Shown here in pieces: positions 28,041 to 37,755 of a stretch of DNA of 64,000 bases (the stretch's first letter is position 1; the number at the start of each line of letters is the position of its first letter). The DNA comes from Pseudomonas chlororaphis. GTDB taxonomy: Bacteria; Pseudomonadota; Gammaproteobacteria; Pseudomonadales; Pseudomonadaceae. The position numbers and the translations under genes are program-made. The notes under the pieces were generated by a model, which worked only from the letters and a program-made list of their open reading frames with translations, did no database searches and was not told the DNA's origin. The stretch lies in NCBI RefSeq assembly GCF_000783395.1, contig NZ_JSFK01000001.1, positions 1-64,000 on the forward strand, written 5' to 3'.

Positions 28041-29057
28041 TCACCCCCGATGCATCTGCCGAAACTCCCCCGGTGGCATCCCGCGTCGACTCTTGAACGT
28101 GCGATGAAACGACCTCGGTTCGGTAAACCCCAGATACTGCGCAATGTCCTGAATCGGCAGCGTACTGTTGAGCAAATAATGCTCAGCCAGTTCCTGACGC
28201 AAATCATCGAGAATCTGCTGATACGACGTCCCTGCCTGATGCAACTGCCGCTGCAATGTGCGCACTGAAACGGCGAGCTGCTCGGCGACCTGCTCCTTTC
28301 GCGGCAACCCTTCCTTGAGCAACTGCCGCAGAATGTTCTTCACCTGCTGTTCCAGCGACGCATCCTCCAGTGTCGCCATCAAGCCCAGCGCATGTTCTTC
28401 CAGCGTCCGCAGCAACTGCGCATCGGCCTGGCGCAACGGCAACTGCAAATAAGCCAGCGGCACGACCAGCGCCGAATACGGCTGATCGAACAACACCGGG
28501 CAATCGAAAAACGCTTCGTACTGCGCCGGCGTGGCCTCGGCCGGGCATGAATGTTCCAGCCAGACCCCGGCCGGCGACATCTGCGTGTCGGCGATCCAGC
28601 GCGCGTAGTGCAGCCACGAACCGAGGACGTTTTCTACCAAGTGTCGACGAATCCGTGGGCGCTGATAGCGGCAGGTCCAGATCAGATGCACATGGCCGTC
28701 CTGCACCTCGGCGCGACTCACGCCCATGTCGCCGACCAGTTTTTCGAACGGCATGATCCGGCTCATCGCATCGCCCAGCGTCGCGCAGTTCATGGTGATG
28801 TAACCGAGCACGCTCCACGAATTGGGCAGGACGAAATTCGCCGCGTTAAGCCCGAACAACGGATCGCCCGAGTGTTCGCAGAAATAATCCAGCAAGCGTT
28901 CATGCGCCTCACCGGGCAAACGCAGGGTGTTGTCGCTCAACTGCTGCGCCTGCAAACCCGCTGCCGCCAACGCCGGCTCGATGGCCATGCCCAGCTGTTC
29001 GGCATGGCGCAGGTACTTGAGCATTGGCGGAACTGAAGTGAAGCCCAGCGATTGCAT
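28041..29057 (-). CDS. AraC-family regulator (arabinose-binding-domain type)
   Basis: The 338-residue protein has an N-terminal Arabinose_bd-type ligand domain (about residues 1-210, including the SWSVLGYITMNCATLGDAMSR segment). At its C-terminus is an AraC double HTH (AEQLAVSVRTLQRQLHQAGTSYQQILDDLR; IQDIAQYLGFTEPRSFHRTFKSRRGMPPGEFR). It is of the OruR/ArgR-like group. The start at 29057 (MQSLGFTSVPPM) has the common family opening; the open frame continues upstream without support. It is divergent from the AGPS-like gene 211 bases away and is its likely regulator. Confidence 0.87.
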   Translation of the reverse strand: MQSLGFTSVPPMLKYLRHAEQLGMAIEPALAAAGLQAQQLSDNTLRLPGEAHERLLDYFCEHSGDPLFGLNAANFVLPNSWSVLGYITMNCATLGDAMSRIMPFEKLVGDMGVSRAEVQDGHVHLIWTCRYQRPRIRRHLVENVLGSWLHYARWIADTQMSPAGVWLEHSCPAEATPAQYEAFFDCPVLFDQPYSALVVPLAYLQLPLRQADAQLLRTLEEHALGLMATLEDASLEQQVKNILRQLLKEGLPRKEQVAEQLAVSVRTLQRQLHQAGTSYQQILDDLRQELAEHYLLNSTLPIQDIAQYLGFTEPRSFHRTFKSRRGMPPGEFRQMHRG

Positions 29058-29267
29058 GATCCCATTCCTTTGATCAACGGCGGCGGAGGCGGACGAATAG
29101 CCTGAAAGGTAATTTGAAACCCCGACTAAAGTAAATGGCTGACGCTTGCGCGACGTTTGACTCAATTGGCTACACGAACTGGCCGGATGCGACCGTGACA
29201 CTTTGCGGCCGCTGGCTAGTATGGAGGCCTGAAATATCACTGATCCGACGGTTAGAAGGACACACGC

Positions 29268-30863
29268 ATGCGACGCTGGAACGGCTGGGGAGATGCAAGC
29301 ACGGTGGTCGAACTGCCGGCCCAGGGCGCGGAGTTTCTTCATGAACGATTGGGCGAGGGGCGCGCGCTGCCCGATGCCACGCTGGAATCCGCATTGGCCC
29401 GGGTGCCGGCTTCGCGATTGCCGGCGCACAGCTTGTACAGCGTCGATGCCCATGACCGTTTACTGCATGCCCGGGGCCAGAGCCTGCCGGATTGGCTGGC
29501 GTTGCGCGAAGGTGCGCTGGGTAATTATCCCGATGCGGTGGCGTTTCCCGAGACTGCTGAGCACATTCGCCAATTGCTGGCGCTCGCCCATGAACAGGAC
29601 TTGTGCCTGATTCCCTATGGCGGCGGCACATCGGTGGCCGGCCACATCAATCCGCCGGATTCGGCGCGGCCAGTGGTGACGGTGTCGCTAGCGCGGATGA
29701 ATCGCCTGATCGACCTCGACGAACAAAGCCTGCTGGCGACGTTTGGTCCCGGTGCGAGTGGCCCGCAGGTGGAAAGTCAGTTGCGTGCGCGGGGCTACAC
29801 GCTGGGGCATTTTCCGCAGTCCTGGGAGCTGTCGACGCTGGGCGGTTGGGTGGCCAGCCGTTCGAGCGGTCAGCAGTCGTTGCGCTATGGCCGGATTGAG
29901 CAGTTATTTGCTGGCGGAACGTTGGAAACCTTTGCCGGGCCGATGCAAATTCCTACCTTCCCGGCCTCTGCCGCCGGGCCCGATCTGCGCGAAGTGGTGC
30001 TCGGTTGCGAGGGCCGTTTCGGGATCATTTCCGAGGTCAAGGTGCGGATCAGCGCATTGCCTGCTGATGAGCGTTTCTACGGCGTGTTTCTACCCGACTG
30101 GCCGCAAGCGCTAAGGGCGATCCGCCAATTGGCCCAGGCACGCGTACCGCTGTCGATGCTGCGCCTGTCCAACGCCGTGGAAACCGAAACGCAACTGGCG
30201 CTGGCCGGTCATCCGCAACAAATCGCCTGGCTGGAAAAGTACCTGAAGCTAAGGGGGGCGGCAGAGGGCAAATGCCTGCTGACCTTCGGCGTCACCGGCA
30301 ATCGCCGGCAAAACGCATTGTCGCTGACGCAGGCGCGGCAGCATCTGAAGGCGTTCGGCGGCGTGTTCACCGGTACCTTGCTCGGCAAGAAATGGGCGCA
30401 GAACCGCTTCCGCTTCCCCTACCTGCGCGAGAACCTTTGGAACGCCGGTTACGTAGTCGACACCCTCGAAACCGCCACCGACTGGAGCAATGTCGACCAC
30501 CTGCTCAACCTCGTTGAAAACAGCCTGCGCGAGGCCTTGGCCGCCGAAGGCGAGCGCGTGCACGTGTTCACCCACCTGTCCCACGTTTACGGCGAAGGTT
30601 CGAGCATCTACACCACCTACGTGTTTCGCCCGGCGGCGGATTACCCCGCGACGCTGGCGCGCTGGAAAGCGCTCAAACATGCGGCCAGCCAGACCATCGT
30701 CGACAACCACGGCACCATCAGTCACCAACACGGTGTCGGCAAGGATCACGCGCCGTACCTGCTGCGCGAGAAGGGCGCATTGGCGATGGATGCGTTGCAG
30801 GCGCTGAGCAAGCACTTCGATCCGGCCGGGCGCCTCAATCCCGGCACGCTGCTGCCGGAGTGA
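29268..30863 (+). CDS. alkyldihydroxyacetonephosphate synthase-like FAD-binding oxidase
   Basis: The 531-residue protein belongs to the FAD_binding_4 / FAD-oxidase_C superfamily and most resembles AGPS (alkyl-DHAP synthase) rather than glycolate or lactate dehydrogenases. Visible AGPS traits are the opening RRWNGWGD, the FAD loop PYGGGTSVAGHI (about 116-127), and GHFPQSWELSTLGGWVASRSSG followed by RYGRIEQL (about 180-213). The C-terminal SHQHGVG loop is also AGPS-like: oxidases have SGEHGIG, and eukaryotic AGPS has three consecutive His. Here the middle position is Gln487 between His486 and His488. It is first in a close gene row with a GlpD-like enzyme and an FGGY kinase. Confidence 0.82.
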   Translation: MRRWNGWGDASTVVELPAQGAEFLHERLGEGRALPDATLESALARVPASRLPAHSLYSVDAHDRLLHARGQSLPDWLALREGALGNYPDAVAFPETAEHIRQLLALAHEQDLCLIPYGGGTSVAGHINPPDSARPVVTVSLARMNRLIDLDEQSLLATFGPGASGPQVESQLRARGYTLGHFPQSWELSTLGGWVASRSSGQQSLRYGRIEQLFAGGTLETFAGPMQIPTFPASAAGPDLREVVLGCEGRFGIISEVKVRISALPADERFYGVFLPDWPQALRAIRQLAQARVPLSMLRLSNAVETETQLALAGHPQQIAWLEKYLKLRGAAEGKCLLTFGVTGNRRQNALSLTQARQHLKAFGGVFTGTLLGKKWAQNRFRFPYLRENLWNAGYVVDTLETATDWSNVDHLLNLVENSLREALAAEGERVHVFTHLSHVYGEGSSIYTTYVFRPAADYPATLARWKALKHAASQTIVDNHGTISHQHGVGKDHAPYLLREKGALAMDALQALSKHFDPAGRLNPGTLLPE

Positions 30864-30868
30864 CGGCC

Positions 30869-32461
30869 ATGAGTCAGGAGTGGAACGCCGCGTGGCGCCA
30901 GCAGATTCTGCCGACGCTGGCCGAGGAAACCTGGGATCTGATCGTCATCGGCGGCGGTATCAGCGGCGCCGGCATTCTGCGGGAAGCCGCGCGTCGAGGT
31001 TGGCGCTGTCTGTTGCTGGAGCAGCGCGATTTTGCCTGGGGCACGTCCAGTCGATCTTCGAAAATGGTTCATGGCGGTTTGCGTTACATCGCCAAAGGGC
31101 AATGGCGCCTGACCCGTGATTCGGTGCGCGAACGTCAGCGCTTGCTCGACGAAGCGCCGGGGCTGGTCGAGCCGATGAGTTTCCTGATGCCGCACTATCG
31201 CGGTGGCTTTCCCGGGCCTCGGGTGATGGGTGGTTTGCTGAGCGTTTACGACGCCTTGGCGGGACGGCGCAGCCATCGTTTTCATTATGCGCAACAGCTT
31301 CGATATCTGGCGCCGGGCGTGAAGGAAAATGACTTGCTCGGCGGCACCTGTTTTGTCGATGCGCTGACCGATGATGCGCGGCTGGTGATGCGCGTGTTGA
31401 GCGAGGCGCGGGCCGATGGCGCTGTCGTGGTCAATGGCGTTCGCGTCGAACATCTGTTGCGTGAACACGGGCGGGTGTGCGGCGTTCAAATCGAAAATTG
31501 CGAGGGCGGCGCTACCCTGCAATTGCGCTGCGGTGTGCTCGCTGTGGCGACTGGCGCCTGGGCTGAGCGTTTGCGGCCGACTGAGGCACCACGGCAATTA
31601 CGCCCATTGCGTGGCAGTCATTTATTGCTGCCGGGTTGGCGTTTGCCGGTGGCGCAGGCATTCACTTTTCTGCATGAGCGTGATCGGCGTCCAGTGTTCG
31701 TTTTCCCGTGGGAAGGCGCCACGGTGGTCGGCACTACCGACCTCGATCATCGCGACGATCTGGATCAGAGTGCGAGCATCAGCGGCGAGGAACTCGACTA
31801 TCTGCTGGCGGCCTGCACGCAACAGTTTCCCGGCGCAGTTGTGACGGCTAATGATGTGCTGTCGACCTGGTCGGGCGTGCGTCCGGTCGTGGGCAGCGAA
31901 GGTGCACATCAAGACAAACCGTCGAACGAAACCCGTGAACATGTGCTGTGGCAGGAGCCCGGTTGCGTGACCCTGGCCGGCGGCAAACTGACCACGTTTC
32001 GCCCGCAAGCCATCGAAGTGCTCAAGGCCTGCGCGAGCATGCTGGGTCGCACCTTTGTCGATGACGCCGCGCCAGTGTTTGCTGCTGTGCCTGAGTTGCC
32101 GATCCCGGCGCTGAGCAGCCATCAATGGCGACGTCTCGCCGGACGGCATGGGCGCGACCTGTCAATGCTGGCGCAACTGCTCACGGAGATCGGTCACGCC
32201 ACGGTCGGCGCTACGGACACGTTGTGGGCCGAACTGGCTTTCGCCTGCGACTCGGAAATGGTTCTGCACCTTGACGATCTGCTCCTGCGCCGCACGCGTC
32301 TGGGCCTGCTGTTGCCGCGCGGTGGCGAAGAATATTTCACCGCCATCCGCCAACTCTGCCAGCCGCGACTGGCCTGGAGCGACGAACACTGGCAGCAAGA
32401 AATTCAGCGTTATCGGGCGTTGTGGCAACGCCATCACGGTTTGCCGGATGCCACGCCTTGA
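30869..32461 (+). CDS. FAD-dependent glycerol-3-phosphate dehydrogenase (GlpD-like)
   Basis: The 530-residue flavoprotein has the GlpD opening [22 protein letters not shown] (about residues 21-42), the [17 protein letters not shown] signature and a DAO_C-like C-terminal domain. Classical GlpD oxidises sn-glycerol-3-phosphate to DHAP and passes electrons to quinone at the membrane. This copy is longer than E. coli GlpD (501 residues) and lies in an operon with an AGPS-like enzyme, so an alkylated or otherwise modified glycerol phosphate may be the substrate. The start at 30869 follows GGAG. No glpF/glpK or GlpR gene is nearby. Confidence 0.82.
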   Translation: MSQEWNAAWRQQILPTLAEETWDLIVIGGGISGAGILREAARRGWRCLLLEQRDFAWGTSSRSSKMVHGGLRYIAKGQWRLTRDSVRERQRLLDEAPGLVEPMSFLMPHYRGGFPGPRVMGGLLSVYDALAGRRSHRFHYAQQLRYLAPGVKENDLLGGTCFVDALTDDARLVMRVLSEARADGAVVVNGVRVEHLLREHGRVCGVQIENCEGGATLQLRCGVLAVATGAWAERLRPTEAPRQLRPLRGSHLLLPGWRLPVAQAFTFLHERDRRPVFVFPWEGATVVGTTDLDHRDDLDQSASISGEELDYLLAACTQQFPGAVVTANDVLSTWSGVRPVVGSEGAHQDKPSNETREHVLWQEPGCVTLAGGKLTTFRPQAIEVLKACASMLGRTFVDDAAPVFAAVPELPIPALSSHQWRRLAGRHGRDLSMLAQLLTEIGHATVGATDTLWAELAFACDSEMVLHLDDLLLRRTRLGLLLPRGGEEYFTAIRQLCQPRLAWSDEHWQQEIQRYRALWQRHHGLPDATP

Positions 32462-32481
32462 TGCCCCTTGAAGAGAGCTCC

Positions 32482-34050
32482 ATGGATAACCACCCGAACA
32501 AGCGTTACCTGCTGGCCATCGACAACGGCACCCAGAGCGTGCGCGCGCTGCTCTTCGATCTGCAGGGCAATCTGCTCGGCAAAGGCAAGGTCGAATTGCA
32601 GGCGTATTACTCGACGCAGCCGGGTTGGGCCGAGCAGGATCCTGATTATTACTGGGCAAAATTGGGGGAGGCGTGCCAGCAAGTCTGGGCGCAGACCGGC
32701 ATCGATCGTTCGCAGATTGCCGGCGTTTCCCTGACCACGCAGCGCGGCACGGTGATCAACGTCGATGCTGAGGGCAAGCCATTGCGTCCGGCGATTCTGT
32801 GGCTCGATCAGCGTCAGAGCGAGGTCGAGGGCGGGATCAAAGGAGCGTGGGGCTGGCTGTTCAAACTGGTCGGCGCGCAGGGCTCGGTGGATTATTTTCG
32901 CGCCCAGGCTGAGGCTAACTGGATAGCAAAATATCAGCCTGACGTGTGGGCGGCGACCGACAAGTTTTTACTGCTATCGGGGTTTCTCACGCATCGACTG
33001 TGCGGACGCTTTGTTGACTCGGTGGGTTGCTGCGTCGGCTATCTGCCGTTCGACTTCAAACGCCTGAAATGGGCCGCGCCGAGTGACTGGAAATGGCGGG
33101 CGCTGGCGGTGCGTCCCGAGCAATTGCCGACCCTGCACAAACCCGCTGAAACCCTTGGCTACATCACCGCTGAAGCCGCTCGCCACACCGGCATTCCTGA
33201 AGGCTTGCCGCTGATTGCGGCGGGCGCTGACAAGGCTTGTGAAGTGGTCGGTGCCGGCGTGGTCGATGCGAACACGGTGTGCCTGTCCTACGGCACTACG
33301 GCGACGATCACCAGCACCCGCTCGCGCTATCTGGAAATCGTCCCGTTGATCCCGCCGTATCCCTCGGCAGTGCCGGATCAGTACAACTGCGAGGTGATGA
33401 TTTATCGCGGTTACTGGATGGTCAGCTGGTTCAAGAACGAGTTCGGTCTGCGCGAGATGCAGCAGGCGAAAGAGCAGGGCATTGAGCCGGAGCAGTTGTT
33501 CGATGCACTGGTTGATGCGGTGCCGCCGGGGTCGATGGGTTTGATGCTGCAACCGTACTGGTCACCGGGGATTCGTGAGCCGGGTGTCGAGGCGAAAGGC
33601 GCGATGATCGGCTTCGGTGATGTGCACACCCGTGCGCATATTTACCGGGCGATTCTGGAAGGGCTGGCGTATGCGTTGCGCCAGGGCTTGGAGAATATCG
33701 AGCGGCGTTCGAAGGTCTCGGTCAAGCGTTTGCGCGTTGCCGGTGGTGGTTCGCAGAGTGATGCGGCGATGCAGCTGACAGCGAACATTTTCGGCCTGCC
33801 GGCGGAGCGTCCGCATGTGTATGAGGCGTCGGGTCTGGGCGCGGCGATTTGTTGTGCGGTGGGGCTGGGGTTGCATGCCGATTTTCCCTCGGCGATCGCG
33901 GCGATGACTCGGGTGGGCGCGGTCTTCCACCCCCAACCCGAGGCACAAAAAATCTACGAGCAACTGTACAAAGACGTCTACCTGCGCATGTACCGCCAAC
34001 TCAAACCGCTGTACCAGAGCATCCGCAAAATCACCGGTTACCCCGCCTGA
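32482..34050 (+). CDS. FGGY-family carbohydrate kinase
   Basis: The 522-residue kinase starts with the phosphate-binding loop [16 protein letters not shown] and has the FGGY adenosine and hinge motifs ([37 protein letters not shown]). The D-N-G-T-Q-S loop departs from the D-x-G-T-T-S of glycerol kinase, so it is not a plain GlpK. FGGY kinases phosphorylate glycerol, xylulose and related polyols. Third in the row after the AGPS-like and GlpD-like genes, it could phosphorylate glycerol or an O-alkylglycerol. The start at 32482 follows GAGAG; the longer frame to 32422 overlaps the upstream gene. Confidence 0.82.
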   Translation: MDNHPNKRYLLAIDNGTQSVRALLFDLQGNLLGKGKVELQAYYSTQPGWAEQDPDYYWAKLGEACQQVWAQTGIDRSQIAGVSLTTQRGTVINVDAEGKPLRPAILWLDQRQSEVEGGIKGAWGWLFKLVGAQGSVDYFRAQAEANWIAKYQPDVWAATDKFLLLSGFLTHRLCGRFVDSVGCCVGYLPFDFKRLKWAAPSDWKWRALAVRPEQLPTLHKPAETLGYITAEAARHTGIPEGLPLIAAGADKACEVVGAGVVDANTVCLSYGTTATITSTRSRYLEIVPLIPPYPSAVPDQYNCEVMIYRGYWMVSWFKNEFGLREMQQAKEQGIEPEQLFDALVDAVPPGSMGLMLQPYWSPGIREPGVEAKGAMIGFGDVHTRAHIYRAILEGLAYALRQGLENIERRSKVSVKRLRVAGGGSQSDAAMQLTANIFGLPAERPHVYEASGLGAAICCAVGLGLHADFPSAIAAMTRVGAVFHPQPEAQKIYEQLYKDVYLRMYRQLKPLYQSIRKITGYPA

Positions 34051-34067
34051 AAGAACACCATCAATCC

Positions 34068-34157
34068 CCTGTAGGAGCTGCCGAAGGCTGCGATCTTTTG
34101 ATCTTGTTTTTTAAGATCAACGTCAAAAGATCGCAGCCTTCGGCAGCTCCTACAGGG
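34068..34157. repeat. REP pair (BIME), TGTAGGAGCTGCCGAAGGCTGCGATC type
   Basis: CCTGTAGGAGCTGCCGAAGG continues into GCTGCGATCTTTTGA; its exact inverse lies at the other end, separated by a short AT-rich spacer. It divides the kinase from the phospholipase-like gene. The rest of this 228-base gap shows no other feature. Confidence 0.9.
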
Positions 34158-34278
34158 AGCGTATTGCGATTCGATGTGGCGCCATCGGAGAACTTTTCTG
34201 GTGAGATCGGACAGTGTCAGCGGCGGGGTCGGTTGTTAGGCTCATCCCCCACGGCACCGCCAATAAGAACGAAAAGCA

Positions 34279-35568
34279 ATGAAGCTGACCTTCCTCCTGT
34301 TGCTGCTTTGTGCAACCGCCCCGAGCGCCTGGGGCTGGTCGAACCATACGGTCGGCAGCTATCTGGCGTTGCAGGAGCTGCCGGCGTTGCGCGATGCGCC
34401 ACCGGTTGAAGTCGAGCCACTGGAGCAGTTTCTCAACGAGCAATACCCGGCCGTGCTGGCGCTGTTGGAGCAGCAGGAAAACTTCGCCCGCGAGCACTTC
34501 GCTCAGTACCCGCCACGCCCCGACAACCTGAAATTGCCAGCGGTACCCAGTGACAATCTGCGCCACGATTTCCTCTCGGCGCTGCGCATCAATCCCGAGA
34601 TTTACCTGGCAATGGTCATCCAGCCATTGCCCGGCAAAGACTTGCCCGAACGCGAGCATCTGCAGGCCAATCAAGTCATGGTCGAGCAGACCCTTTCGCC
34701 ATGGAATCGCCAGCGTTTCATCGTGGTCACGGATCATGAAAAAGTCGCACCGCTGGCCGTGCTCGCCAGCGCCGCCGACGAGCCGGATTACGGCCACGAC
34801 ATCAATCTGTTCAGCGACAACCCTGGCAACGTCGGCGCGCTCTACGGTTTCGGCCTGCAACCGTTCGGCGATGCGCGTTTCCAGTACAGCTCGCAGGCGC
34901 CGTTCCACATGGGCTTCTTCCATGAAAGCGCGGTGGTGTATGCCGCTGCCGGTTTCCTAGAGCGCAGTTGGCCGGACTGGCGCGCCTATCAATATATGGG
35001 CCTGGCGCGATTGGCGTTTGCCAGCGGTCATCCGTATTGGGGTTATCGCTTTCTCGGCTGGGGCCTGCACCACATTCAGGATCTGACCCAGCCCTATCAC
35101 GCCAAGCCATTGCCGGGTGTCGACCTCGCCAGTCTTCTGTTGCTGGAAGGCAAGGCCATCGCCGGTTTCGCTGAGGACAAACAAGCCTCCATCGAGCGCG
35201 TCGCTACCCGGCATATGGAAGTGGAGAAGTACCAGTCAACCTGGCTGCGCCGCTTGCTGCGTGCCGGTCAGCCGCATCCGATGCTCGCGGCTTACACCGA
35301 TATGGCTCAGGACAAAAGCTACCCGCCGTACTCGGTCGACTACCTGCGCGAAGTGGTCAGTGCCGAGTCGGTCAACGATTCCGCAGCGTTCGACGAGGCC
35401 ATCGGGCAGTGGCTTGAGACAGCACCGACTACCGGTGATTTCAGCAGCGGTAATCAGCTGCATCGAGAAGATTTCGACCATCCGGCACTCAACCAGCAAC
35501 TGTTCAAGTTACTGGGGCATTTCGGCTCGCACAGCCGAATCTACGTCAGCGCGGGATTGGCGCCCTAG
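34279..35568 (+). CDS. secreted zinc-dependent phospholipase C / P1-nuclease-like protein
   Basis: The 429-residue protein has a signal peptide ending at about residue 19 (SAWG), so that Trp20 would be the mature N-terminus. The PLC/P1 nuclease fold uses an N-terminal Trp to bind zinc. Further zinc-ligand-like motifs are visible: H23, HMGFFHE, and HHIQDLTQPYH at 264-274, matching HxxxDxxxPxH of zinc PLC and S1/P1 nucleases. A phospholipase or a nuclease is possible; the neighbours favour a lipid role. It lies 228 bases after the FGGY kinase and 49 before the DUF1302 gene. Confidence 0.72.
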   Translation: MKLTFLLLLLCATAPSAWGWSNHTVGSYLALQELPALRDAPPVEVEPLEQFLNEQYPAVLALLEQQENFAREHFAQYPPRPDNLKLPAVPSDNLRHDFLSALRINPEIYLAMVIQPLPGKDLPEREHLQANQVMVEQTLSPWNRQRFIVVTDHEKVAPLAVLASAADEPDYGHDINLFSDNPGNVGALYGFGLQPFGDARFQYSSQAPFHMGFFHESAVVYAAAGFLERSWPDWRAYQYMGLARLAFASGHPYWGYRFLGWGLHHIQDLTQPYHAKPLPGVDLASLLLLEGKAIAGFAEDKQASIERVATRHMEVEKYQSTWLRRLLRAGQPHPMLAAYTDMAQDKSYPPYSVDYLREVVSAESVNDSAAFDEAIGQWLETAPTTGDFSSGNQLHREDFDHPALNQQLFKLLGHFGSHSRIYVSAGLAP

Positions 35569-35617
35569 CCATCGCGGCAGGACAACAAAACAATAAAAAA
35601 CAGGGAAGGAGGAACAC

Positions 35618-37576
35618 ATGATCAACTCTCGATTGCGCCTGACGGGCGCCGCGCTCCCCGGTGTCGGCCTGGCAGGGCTGCTGCAGTTGTGTGCAGTCGA
35701 TGCGGCGCACGCGGTGGAGTTCAGCCTGATGGACAAGCAGGTCACCGGCTCCCTCGACACGACCTTGTCTTACGGTCGTTTGTGGCGGGTGCAGGGCCGC
35801 GACAAGACTAACGATGACGTCAACACCAACGACGGCAATCGCAACTTCGACACCGGGCTGGTTTCCGAGGTGTACAAGATCACCTCCGAGCTTGAAGCCA
35901 ACTATCAGAATTACGGTTTGTTTGTGCGCGGCACCGCGTTCTACGACACGCAACTGATGGACAAGCGCAACGACTACTACGACAACAACAGCCCGTCGCA
36001 ACCGAGCCAGAGCTACCCGCAGGACGATCATTTCACCGGTCAGACCCGCGACATCGCCGGCAGCCGCATCGAGATGCTCGACGCCTACGTGCATGGCAGT
36101 TGGGACGTTGCGCAGATGCCGGTGACTGCGCGTGTTGGTCGTCAAGTGTTCAACTGGGGCGAGGGGATTTTCTATCGCGGCGGGATCAACACCACCAACC
36201 CGGTGGACGCCGCCAAGTACCGCTTGCCTGGCGCGGAAGTGAAGGAAGTGCTGGTGCCGGTCGAGGCGCTGAGCTTCAACATCGGCCTGACCGACTCACT
36301 GACCATGGAGAGTTTCTACCAGACCAACTGGAAGGAAACCCGCATCGATCCGGTCGGCACCTTCTACTCGCAAACCGACTTGTTCGCTGACGGTGGCAAC
36401 ACCGGTTACAACAACTTCAGCGGCACAGCGCTCGACACGCCGGTTCCGGGGTTTGGCAACGTCATCGGTTTGTACAGCGCGTTGGGCAATAACCCGTTAC
36501 TGAGCTCCGCCCTGCAAACCACTGGCCTGTACGCCAACGGCGTGACGCCGGCGTATGGCAATACGCTGAAAGTGGCGAGCATCGGCAAGGACTACAACGC
36601 GCGCAACGATGGCCAGTTCGGCTTTGCTTTTCGCTACATCGCCGAACAGCTCAATAGCACCGAGTTCGGTTTGTACATGGTCAACTACCACGCCAAGGAG
36701 CCGACCATCGCGGCGGACCTGGGCGGCTACAAAGGCATCGACATGGATGCGCTGACCAACCTGTTGTCCGGTGTTGCCGGCAGTCAGGCCGGGGCGCTGG
36801 CCAACGGTCTGGCCACGGCGGATGTGATGGGCAATATCCAGGCGCATCGGCGTTACGCCGAAGATATTCGCATGTACGGCTTCAGCTTCAACACCACGTT
36901 GGGTGAGGCGTCGGTGTTCGGTGAAATCGCTTATCGGCCGAACCTGCCGATCGGCGTCGCGGCCACTAACGATTTGATCGGCGACCTGGCCAACGGTGCT
37001 GCGGCAGCGGTGACCGGCAAGTCGATCAACGTCGGCGGGCAGATGGTCACGCTCGATAGTCAGATCAACAACGCCGAGCGTGTGGAAGCGTTCAACACCT
37101 CGCTGGGCACCATCTACAACTTCGGGCCGACGGCTTCGTTCGACTCGCTGTTCGGCATCTTCGAACTGGCCTCCGAACACCTGCGCGGCAGCAGTCTGCA
37201 GTACACCGCGTATGACGGCAGCCGTCGCTTCTACGCCGGCACCGGTAACTATTCCTATGTGTCGGGCGGTGATCGCGACGATCAGGTCAACCGTGATTCC
37301 TACAGTTACACGGCGATGCTCAACGGCACCTGGAACGACGTGTACGCCGGGGTCAACGTCTCGCCCTACATCGTCTACAAGGACGATTTCGAGGGCAACA
37401 GCTATCAGGCCGGCAACACCATCGAAGGTCGCAAGGCCTACACGCTGGGAATCAAGGCCAACTACCAGAACAAGCTCGAAGCCGAACTGCAATACACCGA
37501 GTTCTACGGCGGCGGGCAGAACAACGGCATCCGCGACCGCGATAACGTCGGGTTCAACCTCAAGTATTTCCTTTGA
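35618..37576 (+). CDS. DUF1302-family outer-membrane protein
   Basis: The 652-residue protein has a signal peptide (cut near AAHA|VEF) and a predicted beta-barrel pattern with many alternating strands. It ends in the C-terminal aromatic GFNLKYFL typical of outer-membrane barrels. It shows the DUF1302 (Pseudomonas) signature VFNWGEGIFYRGGINTTNPVD. DUF1302 proteins are usually paired with a DUF1329 gene, as here. They are linked to movement of hydrophobic compounds across the outer membrane. GGAAGGAGG lies before the ATG, so translation should be strong. Confidence 0.88.
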   Translation: MINSRLRLTGAALPGVGLAGLLQLCAVDAAHAVEFSLMDKQVTGSLDTTLSYGRLWRVQGRDKTNDDVNTNDGNRNFDTGLVSEVYKITSELEANYQNYGLFVRGTAFYDTQLMDKRNDYYDNNSPSQPSQSYPQDDHFTGQTRDIAGSRIEMLDAYVHGSWDVAQMPVTARVGRQVFNWGEGIFYRGGINTTNPVDAAKYRLPGAEVKEVLVPVEALSFNIGLTDSLTMESFYQTNWKETRIDPVGTFYSQTDLFADGGNTGYNNFSGTALDTPVPGFGNVIGLYSALGNNPLLSSALQTTGLYANGVTPAYGNTLKVASIGKDYNARNDGQFGFAFRYIAEQLNSTEFGLYMVNYHAKEPTIAADLGGYKGIDMDALTNLLSGVAGSQAGALANGLATADVMGNIQAHRRYAEDIRMYGFSFNTTLGEASVFGEIAYRPNLPIGVAATNDLIGDLANGAAAAVTGKSINVGGQMVTLDSQINNAERVEAFNTSLGTIYNFGPTASFDSLFGIFELASEHLRGSSLQYTAYDGSRRFYAGTGNYSYVSGGDRDDQVNRDSYSYTAMLNGTWNDVYAGVNVSPYIVYKDDFEGNSYQAGNTIEGRKAYTLGIKANYQNKLEAELQYTEFYGGGQNNGIRDRDNVGFNLKYFL

Positions 37577-37610
37577 TTGCCCAGAACAAAACTTGCGGCA
37601 CCCCGTCCCC

Positions 37611-37732
37611 CTGTGGGAGCTGCGGTGCGACGACTCGACTTGCCCGCGATGACGGCAGCACATTCGACATCAATGGTGGCTGACCCACCGCAATCGCTGG
37701 CAAGTCGAGTCGTCGCACCGCAGCTCCCACAG
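37611..37732. repeat. 34-base perfect inverted repeat between DUF1302 and DUF1329 genes
   Basis: The arms at 37611-37644 and 37699-37732 are exact complements. They begin CTGTGGGAGCTGCGGTGCGA and end CTCGACTTGCC on the left arm. The outer part is the common REP core; the inner CGGTGCGACGACTCGACTTG is a distinct subtype not seen elsewhere in the window. The BIME sits inside the likely DUF1302-DUF1329 operon and could reduce expression of the downstream gene or stabilise the upstream message. Confidence 0.9.
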
Positions 37733-37755
37733 GTTTTTGTACTTTGGAGAAGATC

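Noticed and set aside
27695-28096. Open frame of 133 codons reading right through REP DNA
   Set aside because: More than half consists of the 70-base repeat and REP arms, so it is not a plausible protein.
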